This document shows, piece after piece, positions 14,194 through 22,678 of a stretch of 41,301 nucleotides of DNA. The notes under the pieces were generated by a model. The model saw nothing but the letters and a program-made list of their open reading frames with translations. It had not been told where the DNA came from and did not search any database. Source of the stretch: a virus; IMG/VR virus record IMGVR_UViG_3300034061_006687, positions 1 to 41,301 of that record; one strand, written 5' to 3'. Position 1 is the stretch's first letter; each line of letters begins with the position of its first letter. Position numbers and translations under genes: made by a program.

Positions 14194-16540
14194 TGAGCGT
14201 GCGGGTTTCGGTGGGGTCGAAGTTTGAGATTACGGCTTCGGCGCTGATTTGGCGGAGGATGGGGCGTCCGGCGGTGGTGCGGAATCGGAGGTCAAGGGCG
14301 GTGGCTTTGCAGCGCAGTGGGGCTTTTAGCGTGTAGTCTTCTTGCTGGCCGGTGGAGTTGGTGAGGGAGGCGATCTGGAAATCGGAGTCGAAGTCGGTGG
14401 TGACGGCATCGAGGGTGCAGGCGGCTCCGGCGGGGAGGACGAGGCTGGCTTTGGAACGGGTGAGGCGTTTGGCGTTGAGGCTGCCCCAGCCGTAGCGGCG
14501 GGTGAGGAGGGTGCTGCCTTGGTAGTTGGTGCTGATGCCGCTTTGGGTGTCGTCCGCGCCGGACTCGTATTCGTCGAGGAGGAAGATGCCGCCGGGGCGG
14601 TTGACGATGAAGAGGCGGCGCTGGGTGCCGTAATCGGTGACGAGGAGGTTTTGGATTTCGAAGCCGAAGGTATCCAGGTATTCCCACTGCTGGTTGAGCA
14701 TGTTGTAGGAAAGGAGGATGTGGATGCCTTGTCCTGCTGGGGTGGCGCTGGCGGAGCGGGTGATCGACAGGTAGTAGCGGTTATTGAAATAGATGGCGGA
14801 GGATTTGTGGGCGTGGACTGGGTCGATCTGTAAGAGGAAGTCGGCGATGGGGTCAGAGAGGGGCATGGTGTTGCCGCGCAGCTTGAGGTCGAATTGGTTG
14901 TCCAATCGGTAAACGCCGGAGTCGCTGAGGAAAAAGACGAACACGCCTGCGGTGGCGATGGATCGCGGGGCGAGGCAGCCGATCTCGTTGGTGAGGAGTT
15001 GCAGGCGGGAGGCAACGGGGTCGAGCGAGACGCCATCGACATCCATGACGGCGGTGGCGAGGTAGATGGATTTGCGCCCGAAGATGAGGGCTTGGCCTTC
15101 GGCGTAAGGGTGGATGGCGACGATGTGGTCATTCGAGCCTTGGTTGGCGCGGAAGGATTTCAGCAAAGGATCGTAGGTCTCGGCGTCGAGGACATCGGAG
15201 ACGAGGATTTCGTCGCGGCCCCGGGCGAGGAGGGTTTGGTTGTTGATGTAGGCGGCGACGGAACCGGCGGGCATGCGGCTGAATGAGACTCCGGCGGGGT
15301 GCTGGCCTGTGCCTACGCGGGTGAAGGAGAGGGAGGAGGGGTTGCCATCCCAGACGAGGGTGGGCAGGACGCGCTGGGCGAGGAGGGTATTGCCGGTGAA
15401 GAAATTGGAAACATCGGGCACGGCCCAGGCGGTGTGGACGCCGGATTGTGTGCCGGAGGTGGTATTGATGGCGGTGCCGCCAATGGTGCTGGCGACTTGG
15501 AAGGTATTCGCGGCGGCGGCGACGACATAATACCGGGTGCCTGCGACGAGGGCGGTGGGCAGGGCTCCGGTGGTGGTGAATTGGATGGCTTGGCCGTTGG
15601 AGAGGTTGTGATTATTCCAAGTGACGACGCCGGGGTTGGCACTGGTGATAGTGACGGTGGATGTGGCATCCAGCGTGGAGGCGAAGGTGAAGGTGTTGGG
15701 GTCGGTGGAGGTGATAGTGTGGTCGGCATTGTGCGCGGCGGCGCTGGACCCGGTAATGCGGACGACATCGTTCGTGCTGTAACCGTGGGCGTTGAGGGTG
15801 ACGGTGGTGGTGCCGCCTGTCTGCGTGACGCTGGTGGGGCGCTTGTATGTGAGGGAGGGCCGGTGGCGGTGGAGGTAGAGCTTGTCGAAGGCTTGCAGGA
15901 CGGTGATCTCGTCGTCGGGCTCGGTGGTGTCGGTATTCGGGAAGCCGATGGTGGCGATGATACCGGCGGGGGGTTCTTTCCAGAGATAGGCGGAGGAGGA
16001 GGTGACGAGGACGACGAGTTCGGAGGCGTTGTCGTAGCGGGGGGAGGAATAGACGCCGCTGGCAAAGATGCCGCCCGAGTAGGTGGTGGAGACGATGGGG
16101 CCTTTGTTGGCAAGGAGGGTGCCGGTGGCGTTGGCCGCCGGGGTGTTCAGCATCGTGTAGGTGAAAGTGGTGGCATTCGTCACGGTGATGATAAAATCGC
16201 CGTTGTAGAGGGCTTCAGAGGCTCCACGGATGTTGACTTTGTTGGTGCTGGAATATCCGTGCGCGGGGGTGGTGGTCACGGTGGCGGTGGTGCCGGAGAA
16301 GGTGATGGAGGAAATGACGACATCGTTGGCCAGGGCGAAGGGAACGGTGAGGGGCGTGTCGCCTGCGGCGATGCCGGAGGTGAGGAGCTTCGCGCCTTTG
16401 CGGGTTTGGGCGACGCCTCGGTCGAGTCGCATGTTTTCGACATATTGGACCATGCCCGGCTGGAGTTGCAGCGGGTTCAAACGAGAGGCCATGCCGAGGA
16501 ATCCGGCGTCGCCTTCGATGATGGTTTGGTCGTCGGGCAT
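14189..16540 (-). CDS. Tail nozzle-like protein (T7 gp12 type), 783 aa
   Basis: It starts MPDDQTIIEGDAGFLGMASR, then LNPLQLQPGMVQYVENMRLD, the opening typical of podovirus nozzle/tail tubular B proteins. Three internal copies of a beta domain carry the pattern G-T-T-A/T-T-V-T-x-x-x-H-G-Y-x-T-N-D/K-V (around residues 80, 235 and 295), probably decorative inserts. The C-terminal half has the repeated W/F strands of a beta-propeller. Length matches T7 gp12 (about 790). It would close the short tail and guide DNA exit. Confidence 0.7.
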   Translation of the reverse strand: MPDDQTIIEGDAGFLGMASRLNPLQLQPGMVQYVENMRLDRGVAQTRKGAKLLTSGIAAGDTPLTVPFALANDVVISSITFSGTTATVTTTPAHGYSSTNKVNIRGASEALYNGDFIITVTNATTFTYTMLNTPAANATGTLLANKGPIVSTTYSGGIFASGVYSSPRYDNASELVVLVTSSSAYLWKEPPAGIIATIGFPNTDTTEPDDEITVLQAFDKLYLHRHRPSLTYKRPTSVTQTGGTTTVTLNAHGYSTNDVVRITGSSAAAHNADHTITSTDPNTFTFASTLDATSTVTITSANPGVVTWNNHNLSNGQAIQFTTTGALPTALVAGTRYYVVAAAANTFQVASTIGGTAINTTSGTQSGVHTAWAVPDVSNFFTGNTLLAQRVLPTLVWDGNPSSLSFTRVGTGQHPAGVSFSRMPAGSVAAYINNQTLLARGRDEILVSDVLDAETYDPLLKSFRANQGSNDHIVAIHPYAEGQALIFGRKSIYLATAVMDVDGVSLDPVASRLQLLTNEIGCLAPRSIATAGVFVFFLSDSGVYRLDNQFDLKLRGNTMPLSDPIADFLLQIDPVHAHKSSAIYFNNRYYLSITRSASATPAGQGIHILLSYNMLNQQWEYLDTFGFEIQNLLVTDYGTQRRLFIVNRPGGIFLLDEYESGADDTQSGISTNYQGSTLLTRRYGWGSLNAKRLTRSKASLVLPAGAACTLDAVTTDFDSDFQIASLTNSTGQQEDYTLKAPLRCKATALDLRFRTTAGRPILRQISAEAVISNFDPTETRTLN

Positions 16541-16554
16541 CTACTTCTATAATA

Positions 16555-16956
16555 TCACCGGCCTAAAATGCTGCGGATGGCGGCGGTGCTGAGGCGGCGG
16601 CGGTTGTTGGTGCTAAAGAGGTCGCGGATGGCTCCGGCGGTTTTGTTGGGGTATTCGGCGATCTTTTGGCGAACCTTGGGCAACAGGTCGTCGGGGATGC
16701 CGGGGATGCTGGGGGTGGCGGGAGTGGGCTTGGTGCCAGGTTTGATTTGGCGGTAGCCGGTGATGTAGAGAAGCTGGCGGCTGCCTTCCTGGTAGTAAGG
16801 GAAGTTTTGTTTTTCGACCAATCCTTCACGGTGCGCGGCGGCGAGGATTTTGGGGACTTCGGCGATTTCGCAGTCGAGGTCGGCGGCGATTTCGTCGGGC
16901 GAACTCCAACCGGGCGGGAGGGAGTTGGTGCGTTTGGCGATGGTTTTCCAGGTCAT
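16555..16956 (-). CDS. Winged-helix-like protein, 133 aa
   Basis: It starts MTWKTIAKRTNSLPPGWSSP. The N-terminal part SSPDEIAADLDCEIAEVPKI, then LAAAHREGLVEKQNF and an aromatic wing (YITGYRQI), reads as a winged helix. After a proline/threonine linker a second helical unit follows (KVRQKIAEYPNKTAGAIRDL). Its ATG overlaps the phosphoesterase stop. A DNA-binding protein among tail and lysis genes is odd; it may partner the phosphoesterase. Confidence 0.65.
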   Translation of the reverse strand: MTWKTIAKRTNSLPPGWSSPDEIAADLDCEIAEVPKILAAAHREGLVEKQNFPYYQEGSRQLLYITGYRQIKPGTKPTPATPSIPGIPDDLLPKVRQKIAEYPNKTAGAIRDLFSTNNRRRLSTAAIRSILGR

Positions 16957-17960
16957 AGGTAAATGGGGGCGGTCATGGTGCGGCCGCGTTTCTTATCCAG
17001 CAAAAAGTATGTCTGGAGTGGGGGTTCGAAGCTCGCCTTGATGCTGAGGGCGAATGCGTTATACCCTACGAGACTTCCGTTGCAGAGCCAGTTTGAGTTC
17101 TGTTGATAACGGTGCCAGTGGCCGAAGATGTCGAGGTCGGCGCGGTTGGGGCTCTTGTTCCATGCGGCGATGGCTTTGTTGACGCCGATGCTGATGTCGC
17201 CGACGCCGCCGTTGTATTTCAAGGCATCTCCGTGGTGGAACCGGATGTTGCGGCCATAGACTGACATGAAGTTGAAATACTGGTCGGCGATTTGGAATTC
17301 GATTTGCTGGTCTCCGGCGAGGCGTCCTTCGAGGATGCGGTAGAGGAGCCATTCGTAGGAGTGCTTGGCTCCGGTGGCGTGGCGAGGTTTGACTGTTGTT
17401 CTGCCGTGGTTGCCGTAGCTGGTGGGGATGAGGATCCGCTTGAAATGGGGCTTGAGTGTGGCGAGGCCGGACAGGAGCCGCTCTTGGAGCCAGAGGAGGG
17501 TTTCGGTGGGGGTTTTGGAGTTGGTCTCGGCGAGTTCCTCATGAATCATTCCTGTGAGCAAATCTCCTCCGAGCCAAAGGATGAGGTCGTCGATCTTGGC
17601 TCCGTGGCGTTCGATCTCGGTGAGGCGGGCGATGGTGGCGAAGAATTTTTCGATGCGGGATTTTGCGATGTTGAGGTTGTATTGGTTGAGACCGTTGACG
17701 GAGGTGGATTCGACGGTTTCCTCAACATGCCAATCGCTGGCCATGGCGATGGCTACGGCTTCGGCTTTGTCTGTCATGGACACTTCCAAGGGACGCGGGC
17801 GGATTTTGGATTTGCCCAGGGAGAGGGCGATGCCGAGCTGCTGCTCGAGATCGGCGACGGTGTGCTGGTATTGCTGGATTTTGGCTTTGAGCGAATCGAC
17901 TTCGCTTTTGTGGGCGGTGGCGGCTTGCTCGCGGGCGATGGCGGACCAGGATGTTTTCAT
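16953..17960 (-). CDS. Calcineurin-like metallophosphoesterase, 335 aa
   Basis: The ATG at 17960 starts MKTSWSAIAREQAATAHKSE. A coiled-coil N-terminus of about 60 residues precedes a metallophosphoesterase core. Metal-binding motifs appear in order: SDWHVEE, LGGDLLTG, YGNHGR, RFHHGD and FGHWHRYQ. Together these supply the Asp, Asn and His ligands of a two-metal centre. Substrates of phage members include DNA ends, RNA and small phosphodiesters. The helical N-terminus suggests oligomerisation. It is placed between the lysis cassette and the winged-helix protein, unlike most podovirus virion operons. Confidence 0.85.
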   Translation of the reverse strand: MKTSWSAIAREQAATAHKSEVDSLKAKIQQYQHTVADLEQQLGIALSLGKSKIRPRPLEVSMTDKAEAVAIAMASDWHVEETVESTSVNGLNQYNLNIAKSRIEKFFATIARLTEIERHGAKIDDLILWLGGDLLTGMIHEELAETNSKTPTETLLWLQERLLSGLATLKPHFKRILIPTSYGNHGRTTVKPRHATGAKHSYEWLLYRILEGRLAGDQQIEFQIADQYFNFMSVYGRNIRFHHGDALKYNGGVGDISIGVNKAIAAWNKSPNRADLDIFGHWHRYQQNSNWLCNGSLVGYNAFALSIKASFEPPLQTYFLLDKKRGRTMTAPIYL

Positions 17961-17965
17961 GTGGG

Positions 17966-18208
17966 TTAGGCTTCCTCCTCTTCGTCTTCTTCTTCGTCTT
18001 CCTCGCATGGCCAGAGGATTTCGGAGGCGTCGTTGGCGAGGGATTTGGCGGCGTAGTCGTTGCCGAATTTGAATTCGGAATGGTAGGTGGTGCCTTCGGC
18101 GTCCCATGAGACGACGCAGACGCCGTGCTCAAAGTGCTCGGCGAGGAGGGCGCGGGCTTGCTTGAGGATGGCTTCGCGGTCTGCGGGGGCTTTGGGCTTT
18201 TTGCTCAT
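17966..18208 (-). CDS. Small acidic-tail protein, 80 aa
   Basis: It starts MSKKPKAPADREAILKQARA. The middle forms a beta-like unit (HGVCVVSWDAEGTTYHSEFK). The end is nearly all Glu/Asp (CEEDEEEDEEEEA), a DNA-mimic-like or chaperone-like tail. It overlaps the endolysin stop (ATGA). Function unknown; an inhibitor role is possible. Confidence 0.65.
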   Translation of the reverse strand: MSKKPKAPADREAILKQARALLAEHFEHGVCVVSWDAEGTTYHSEFKFGNDYAAKSLANDASEILWPCEEDEEEDEEEEA

Positions 18209-18804
18209 GCGAAGATGTCTTTGCCTGCGGCGACTCTCTGGCGCATTTGGGCGAGGGTGAGGCCGGTGGGGAGTTCAAAGTGGGGAGTGTCTTTGAAGCT
18301 CTTGAAATCGCCGCCCCACACGATGCCGAGGCTTCGGGCGGCTTGGCCGATCTCGGTGTAGATGGGCGAGGCGGTGAGGTAGCGTTTGCTTTTGAAGAGG
18401 CCGATGTCCCAGGCTGTGCCGAAATTGTGATTGGAAAATCCGGCGCGGGCGTTGGTGACTTTGGGGCCGGGGGCGGTGCGGCCTTTGGCGTAGAGTGCAG
18501 ATTGTTCGGAATAGCTGCGGAGGCCGCTGATGATTTTGACCACTACGCCGTGCTGGCGTGCGATGGAGGTGGCGAGGACCATGAATTCGCGGGCGCGGGG
18601 CTGGACGCGGGGGTGGAGCGTGGAGATGTTGCGCTCGGTGCGGGGGTCGAGGGCGGCTGCGGAGCTAATGGCTGGGGTGGGCTGGGGGGCCGTCTGGGAC
18701 GACGGCGCTCCTATGGCGGGCGCGGGCGGCTTGGGGGCGGGGGGCTGAGGGGCCGTCGGGGACGACGGCGTTCCTAATAATCGGCTGAGCCAGCGCAGGA
18801 TCAT
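18205..18804 (-). CDS. Endolysin: M15-type peptidase, 199 aa
   Basis: It starts MILRWLSRLLGTPSSPTAPQ. A proline-rich linker (residues about 12-50) precedes the catalytic domain. Motifs are SGLRSYSEQSALYAKGR, FSNHNFGTAWDIGLF and WGGDFKSFKDTPHFELP, which supply the zinc-binding His, Asp and His of M15C peptidases. These cut peptide cross-links in peptidoglycan. The hydrophobic start could be a membrane or signal-arrest anchor. It overlaps the holin-like gene by ATGA. Two REP-like hairpins encode the repeated A-P-S-S-x-T-A-P-Q-P linker. Confidence 0.9.
   Translation of the reverse strand: MILRWLSRLLGTPSSPTAPQPPAPKPPAPAIGAPSSQTAPQPTPAISSAAALDPRTERNISTLHPRVQPRAREFMVLATSIARQHGVVVKIISGLRSYSEQSALYAKGRTAPGPKVTNARAGFSNHNFGTAWDIGLFKSKRYLTASPIYTEIGQAARSLGIVWGGDFKSFKDTPHFELPTGLTLAQMRQRVAAGKDIFA
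18689..18769. repeat. Two copies of an 18-bp GC-rich hairpin inside the endolysin gene
   Basis: GCCGTCTGGGACGACGGC (18689-18706) and GCCGTCGGGGACGACGGC (18752-18769) each form a six-pair stem. Both are followed by CG(C/T)TCCTA-like bases. The repeated DNA explains the duplicated proline-rich linker. The hairpins look like REP elements of GC-rich bacteria that have entered the gene in frame. Confidence 0.55.
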
Positions 18805-18974
18805 TTGCCTTTGCGAAACACGTTTATTGCGCCGACGACGGCGAGCGTGGCGCTGATGATCGCCTCTTGATGCGACGGACTTAGCTGGAGACCAAAGGCG
18901 GCGGCCAAAAAGATTGCGCCGCGGAGGGTTGAGGACTCGGAGAGTCTGGCGAGTGCGTAGTCGAGGATTTTCAT
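18801..18974 (-). CDS. Holin-like membrane protein, 57 aa
   Basis: It starts MKILDYALARLSESSTLRGA. Two hydrophobic helices (GAIFLAAAFGLQL and AIISATLAVVGAINVF) are joined by a short polar turn with PSHQE, and the C-terminus is basic (RKGK). This is the class II holin layout, and the S-S-T-x-R-G start resembles known phage holins. It lies directly before the endolysin with an ATGA overlap. It would form the inner-membrane lesion that releases endolysin. Confidence 0.75.
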   Translation of the reverse strand: MKILDYALARLSESSTLRGAIFLAAAFGLQLSPSHQEAIISATLAVVGAINVFRKGK

Positions 18975-19186
18975 TTGTCTTTTAGGGTTTTGGACTCGAT
19001 CAGTTTTCTGAATGCGTAGTCGGTTTCGTGGGTGCTCTGGAGGGGGTTGGTTTTTGGATAGTATTGGACGGCGATTGAGACCTTGAGGTCGCCGAGGGCG
19101 CCGCGGGATTCGCCGAAGGGCGGGATGGGGACTGTGACGCACCCGGGGAGGAGCGTGAGGGCGAGGAGGGCGGCGAGGGGTTTCAT
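18971..19186 (-). CDS. Small lipoprotein, possible outer-membrane spanin, 71 aa
   Basis: It starts MKPLAALLALTLLPGCVTVP. The signal peptide ends in a lipobox (LLPGC), so the mature protein begins at Cys16. The remaining 56 residues are polar with a helical end (FRKLIESKTLKDK). A lipoprotein inside the lysis cassette suggests an o-spanin-type role in outer-membrane disruption and a Gram-negative host. No embedded Rz gene is evident, so this is uncertain. ATGA overlaps join both neighbours. Confidence 0.7.
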   Translation of the reverse strand: MKPLAALLALTLLPGCVTVPIPPFGESRGALGDLKVSIAVQYYPKTNPLQSTHETDYAFRKLIESKTLKDK

Positions 19187-19371
19187 TTTTTAAGGTCGCG
19201 CCAGACTTTGAGGAGGGCGAGGAGGGCGGCGAGGAGGCCGACTCCGGCGCTGGCGACTCGGAGGCCGCTTTCGAGGGCGGGGAGGGTGCTGACGACCGCG
19301 CCGCCTACCCCGGCGGCTGCGCCGAGGAGGCCGGTGAGGGCGGTTTTGAAGGTGGCGAGGTGCTGGTCCAT
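19183..19371 (-). CDS. Holin-like two-helix membrane protein, 62 aa
   Basis: It starts MDQHLATFKTALTGLLGAAA. The ATG overlaps the TAA stop of the upstream fibre gene. Two glycine/alanine-rich hydrophobic helices (LTGLLGAAAGVGGAVVSTL and VASAGVGLLAALLALL) and a basic tail (KVWRDLKK) suggest a holin or antiholin. With the 57-residue protein two genes downstream, it may form a holin/antiholin pair. Confidence 0.65.
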   Translation of the reverse strand: MDQHLATFKTALTGLLGAAAGVGGAVVSTLPALESGLRVASAGVGLLAALLALLKVWRDLKK

Positions 19372-21056
19372 TAGCTGAGGGCGGCGGCGAGTTGGGAGCC
19401 GGTCGTGGCGACGGTGCTGCACTGGGCGAGGCGGTCGGTGTTGAGGGCGGAGACTTTGGCGAGTTCGGCGGTCAATTCCGTGCGGACGGCGGTGGCGACG
19501 GTGGACGCGCTTGGGGCAGTGACTCCGGCGATGGCGGCTTCGAGGAGGCTTTGGTCGGCGGGGTCGCTGGGGAGGGCGTCGGTTTTGGCTTTGATGGCGG
19601 TGATGTCGCTATTGGCCGGGGCGGTGTAGCTGGCGGAGGCGAGGCGGCTGGAGACGGTGGCGTCGAGGCGGCCGAGTTCGGTGGATAGCTCGGTGCGGAC
19701 CTGGCTGGCGATGGTGGTGGCGCTGGGGACGCTGGGGGCGTTGGTGAGGGTGTCTACCGTGCCGCCGGTGATGGTGCGGGTGGCGTGCGACCAGATGTCG
19801 GCTGGCGTGACGCTGGCGGGGGCGTTGGTGAGGTTGGTGACGGTAGCGAGCGTGCCGGATGGGGCGAGGCGGGAGGAGATGGCGGCGTCGATGCGGCCCA
19901 ATTCAACGGAAAGCTCGGATCGGATGGCGGCGGGGGTGAGGACTGCGGTGCCGGTGGTCGCATCCACGGGGACGCCGAGGGCGACTGATCCGGCGGCTGG
20001 GACGGCACATGATCCGGTCAACGCGCCGCTGGCGTAGCTCACGCCGTCGCGGACATCGGTGGCGGCGGGCATTTGGCCCGTGGTGGCGTCCACCAGAGTT
20101 TTTGCGGAGCCTGCATCCACATAGTTGAAGACGGCGGCGTTGGTGGAGACTTTCTTGAGCCGGATGCCGGTTCCGCTGGTGGGCGACATGCCGTAATCGC
20201 CGTATTCGAGTTCTTGGATTTCAATGACGCCAAGGCCCGCATTGTTTGCACCGACTGCTGCGGCGAGACCGGAAGTGTTTCCGGGACCGTAGGCGGTTCC
20301 TTTTGCTCGCTGCAAATTAACGGTTCCTGTGGAGGCATTATGAATTCCATGCGCTCCGACAGCAGTTCCCCCAACAGAGATTCCAATTACGCTCGCAATA
20401 CCTGTTGATCCATTTTGAATTCCATAGGATTGAGCAATGCTTCCACCAAAAACATTGCCTGTTAAATTCACGGTTCCGCCAGCAGTATTGTTTGCTCCAT
20501 TGTTAAGCCCAGCCCCGCCCCCGGTTGCATTTCCAGTAATACTTAATACTCCTGTTGATGCATTATTTGCCCCATATGCCGTGTTACTTCTTAAAGAACC
20601 TCCTCCAACTACATTTCCAGTAATATTTAATGTTCCAATCGAAGAATTATTTGCACCCATTGATGTTTGGCCCGGATCACTTGCTGCAGAACAATTTCCT
20701 GTTATGTTTAGTGTTCCAGAAGAAGTGTTTGCAGCGGCAACGGCTCCATTCACTGTTCCGCCCGTGCAATTCCCCACAATATACCCAACCGCAGGCGAGG
20801 CGGCGGTGAACTGGACGACATTGCGGTTGGTGGTGGTAGATTTGGCGGTGACATTGGCCGTGAGCGTGACACCGTCGTTGAGCGTGAAAATGCCGGTGCC
20901 TGCGTTGGAGACTTCATCGCAGGTCGTATTGACGTCGATGGTGATCGTGTGCCCTGTGCTGGCGCGGGCTTCGTCTCCGACTGTCGGGACAACACCGCCT
21001 GTCCATGTCGCGCCTGCCGAGAAATTGCCGCTGGCTGCGGAGGTAATGAGGGCCAT
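19371..21056 (-). CDS. Tail fibre/spike with Asn/Gly-rich repeat domain, 561 aa
   Basis: It starts MALITSAASGNFSAGATWTG, an adaptor followed by beta strands. From about residue 89 to 272 there are repeated units of the type G-A-N-N-x-S-x-G-x-L-N-I-T-G-N, which read like a beta-helix or beta-roll. The DNA there (20240-20790) is clearly A+T-richer than its flanks. The C-terminal third has three copies of E-L-S-x-E-L-G-R-(I/L)-D-A-x-(I/V)-S-S-R-L-A, likely trimeric coiled coil. It probably recognises a surface carbohydrate. The repeat module may have been acquired separately. Confidence 0.75.
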   Translation of the reverse strand: MALITSAASGNFSAGATWTGGVVPTVGDEARASTGHTITIDVNTTCDEVSNAGTGIFTLNDGVTLTANVTAKSTTTNRNVVQFTAASPAVGYIVGNCTGGTVNGAVAAANTSSGTLNITGNCSAASDPGQTSMGANNSSIGTLNITGNVVGGGSLRSNTAYGANNASTGVLSITGNATGGGAGLNNGANNTAGGTVNLTGNVFGGSIAQSYGIQNGSTGIASVIGISVGGTAVGAHGIHNASTGTVNLQRAKGTAYGPGNTSGLAAAVGANNAGLGVIEIQELEYGDYGMSPTSGTGIRLKKVSTNAAVFNYVDAGSAKTLVDATTGQMPAATDVRDGVSYASGALTGSCAVPAAGSVALGVPVDATTGTAVLTPAAIRSELSVELGRIDAAISSRLAPSGTLATVTNLTNAPASVTPADIWSHATRTITGGTVDTLTNAPSVPSATTIASQVRTELSTELGRLDATVSSRLASASYTAPANSDITAIKAKTDALPSDPADQSLLEAAIAGVTAPSASTVATAVRTELTAELAKVSALNTDRLAQCSTVATTGSQLAAALS

Positions 21057-21059
21057 GGC

Positions 21060-21362
21060 TTAGAGTCCTTTCGCGGCGAGGAGGGTTTGGAGTGCGGTCT
21101 GGATCGCGGCGACGGCGGCTTGCTCGGCGGGGTCGGCGACTTCGGAGAGGTGGCCGCGAAGGAGGCCGATGGCTGCGGAGTCGGCGGTTTCAACCGAGGC
21201 GGGGGCTTCGTCGGTGGCGGGGACGAGGCGCGTGGGGACCAATCGCATGGCGATGCTGGCGTCTTGCGAGCCGTCGGCTTTGTAGGTGCCGGTGATGGCG
21301 AGGTTGAGGCTGAAGCGGTCGTAGGTTTTGCCGTCGATTTGGAGTGGTGTGGATGCGGTCAT
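21060..21362 (-). CDS. Small tail-associated protein, 100 aa
   Basis: It starts MTASTPLQIDGKTYDRFSLN. The first half is beta-rich (LNLAITGTYKADGSQDASIA), the second half helical and alanine-rich. It sits between fibre genes, with a C/A-rich leader without Shine-Dalgarno. A fibre chaperone or adaptor role is inferred from position only. Confidence 0.65.
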   Translation of the reverse strand: MTASTPLQIDGKTYDRFSLNLAITGTYKADGSQDASIAMRLVPTRLVPATDEAPASVETADSAAIGLLRGHLSEVADPAEQAAVAAIQTALQTLLAAKGL

Positions 21363-21380
21363 GGCGTTTGGTTTTTGGGG

Positions 21381-21737
21381 TTAGGAGTAGGAAAGATTTG
21401 TTTTGTTCGACCAGGCCCCGACGGCGCTGGTTTCGGCGGTGACATCGCCTGCGGCATTGGTGACGATTTTGTAGATGGTCCAGGCGGTGGCGTCTTCGGC
21501 GGGGCCGGAGGCGGGGTAGTCGGTCCAGGAGAGGCGGCCGATGTAGAGGGTGGTGCCGGAGACGGCGTGGAGGAAAATGGCGGCTCCGGGGCCGGAGACG
21601 AGGGGGAAGACTTCGCCGGTGTGGTCTTTGCTGTAGAGGCGGCGGTCGGCGAGGTTCAAGGCGAGTTCGCCGGTGGCGATCTGAGCGCCGGTGGGGATGC
21701 GGCCTGCGACCGTGGTGCGTTTGACCTTGAGGACCAT
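21381..21737 (-). CDS. Tail fibre-family protein, 118 aa
   Basis: It starts MVLKVKRTTVAGRIPTGAQI. The pattern K-R-x-x-x-x-G-R-I-P-x-x-x-Q-I-A-T-G-E-L-A-L-N-x-A-D-R-R-L-Y is the common N-terminal beta motif of phage fibre proteins. The next fibre gene (22639) starts with the same pattern. The rest is a small beta domain. It may be a short fibre or a cap on the longer coiled-coil fibre. A 31-bp A-rich repeat precedes the start. Confidence 0.75.
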   Translation of the reverse strand: MVLKVKRTTVAGRIPTGAQIATGELALNLADRRLYSKDHTGEVFPLVSGPGAAIFLHAVSGTTLYIGRLSWTDYPASGPAEDATAWTIYKIVTNAAGDVTAETSAVGAWSNKTNLSYS

Positions 21738-21742
21738 GGAGA

Positions 21743-21773
21743 AGTTTTAAGTTTTAAGAATTAAGTTTTAAGT
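21743..21773. repeat. 31-bp leader repeat upstream of tail gene
   Basis: Four AGTTTTAAG-type units (one AGAATTAAG) end six bases before the start codon at 21737. It matches 14163-14193 base for base except that C or G at the variable positions is A here. Two unrelated tail genes thus share the same leader framework. Confidence 0.6.
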
Positions 21774-21838
21774 GGGGCGGCCCTGGGCGGCGGCGCGGGT
21801 TGGGACCGCGCTGCCGCTTTGAGGGGGATGGGGGGCGA

Positions 21839-22639
21839 TCAGAAGGTGCCGCCGTCGATCTCGGTCTCGAGCGCGGTGACGCGGGAGGTGAGAGCTGTGG
21901 CTGCGGATTCGATGGTGCCTGCGCGGGTCTCGAGGGTGTCGATGTCGCTCTCGGCTGTGCTGACGCGGGTGGTCAGGGCTGTGGCGGCGGACTCGATGGC
22001 GTTGATGTCGGACTCGGCTGTGGAGACGCGGGTGGTGAGGGCCGTGGCGGCGCTCTCAATGGTGCCTGCACGGGTCTCAAGGGCGTCGATGTCGCCTTCG
22101 GCTGTGGTGACGCGGCCTGCGAGGGTGGAGGCGGCTCCTTCGATGCTGGTGGCGCGGGTTTCGAGGGCGTTGATGTCGGACTCTGCGGTGTCGAGGCGGC
22201 TGTCGAGGGCGCTGTCGGCGGCTTCGAGGGCTGTGACGGCGCTGCTGAGGTTGCTGGAGGCGCTGTTGGCGAGGGTGGTGATGGCTCCGTTCAGCGTGCT
22301 GTCTGCCGATTGGAAGGCCGAGACAACTTCCGTGAGGGAGTCGAGGGCTGCGCCGTCCACATTGCTGAGGACATTGTCGATGCGTGTGCCGAGGGCGGCT
22401 TCCGCTGCGGTGGCGCGGGAGGTTTCCGAGCTGATGCTGCTGTTCAGCGTGGAGACTTCGGAGGAGAGGTCGGCGTTCGTGGCGAAGTGGCCTTCACCGG
22501 CGAGGGCTACGATGCCGGAGTCGAGGCCGATGTAGAGTTTGTCGTCAACCTTGTTGTAGGCGAGTTCGCCGACGGCGAGGCTGGACGGGGCACCGGCTGA
22601 ACCGGTCAGGCGGCGTTTGATGCGGAGGGTGTTGGGCAT
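21839..22639 (-). CDS. Tail fibre with long coiled-coil shaft, 266 aa
   Basis: It starts MPNTLRIKRRLTGSAGAPSS, then LAVGELAYNKVDDKLYIG, the fibre N-terminal motif shared with the 21737 gene. From about residue 55 to the end the protein is a heptad-rich coiled coil. It has tandem repeats of the type E-S-A-A-T-A-L-T-T-R-V-S-T-A-E-S-D-I. The repeat count may vary between relatives by recombination. No receptor-binding tip is seen, so a separate protein may cap it. Confidence 0.8.
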   Translation of the reverse strand: MPNTLRIKRRLTGSAGAPSSLAVGELAYNKVDDKLYIGLDSGIVALAGEGHFATNADLSSEVSTLNSSISSETSRATAAEAALGTRIDNVLSNVDGAALDSLTEVVSAFQSADSTLNGAITTLANSASSNLSSAVTALEAADSALDSRLDTAESDINALETRATSIEGAASTLAGRVTTAEGDIDALETRAGTIESAATALTTRVSTAESDINAIESAATALTTRVSTAESDIDTLETRAGTIESAATALTSRVTALETEIDGGTF

Positions 22640-22678
22640 GGTGTTTTGGGGGGTGTTTGGGTTTACTGCGGGTTCATC

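Noticed and set aside
19371-22639. Diversity-generating retroelement acting on the fibre genes
   Set aside because: I see no reverse transcriptase, no accessory gene and no near-identical template repeat for any fibre gene in the window.
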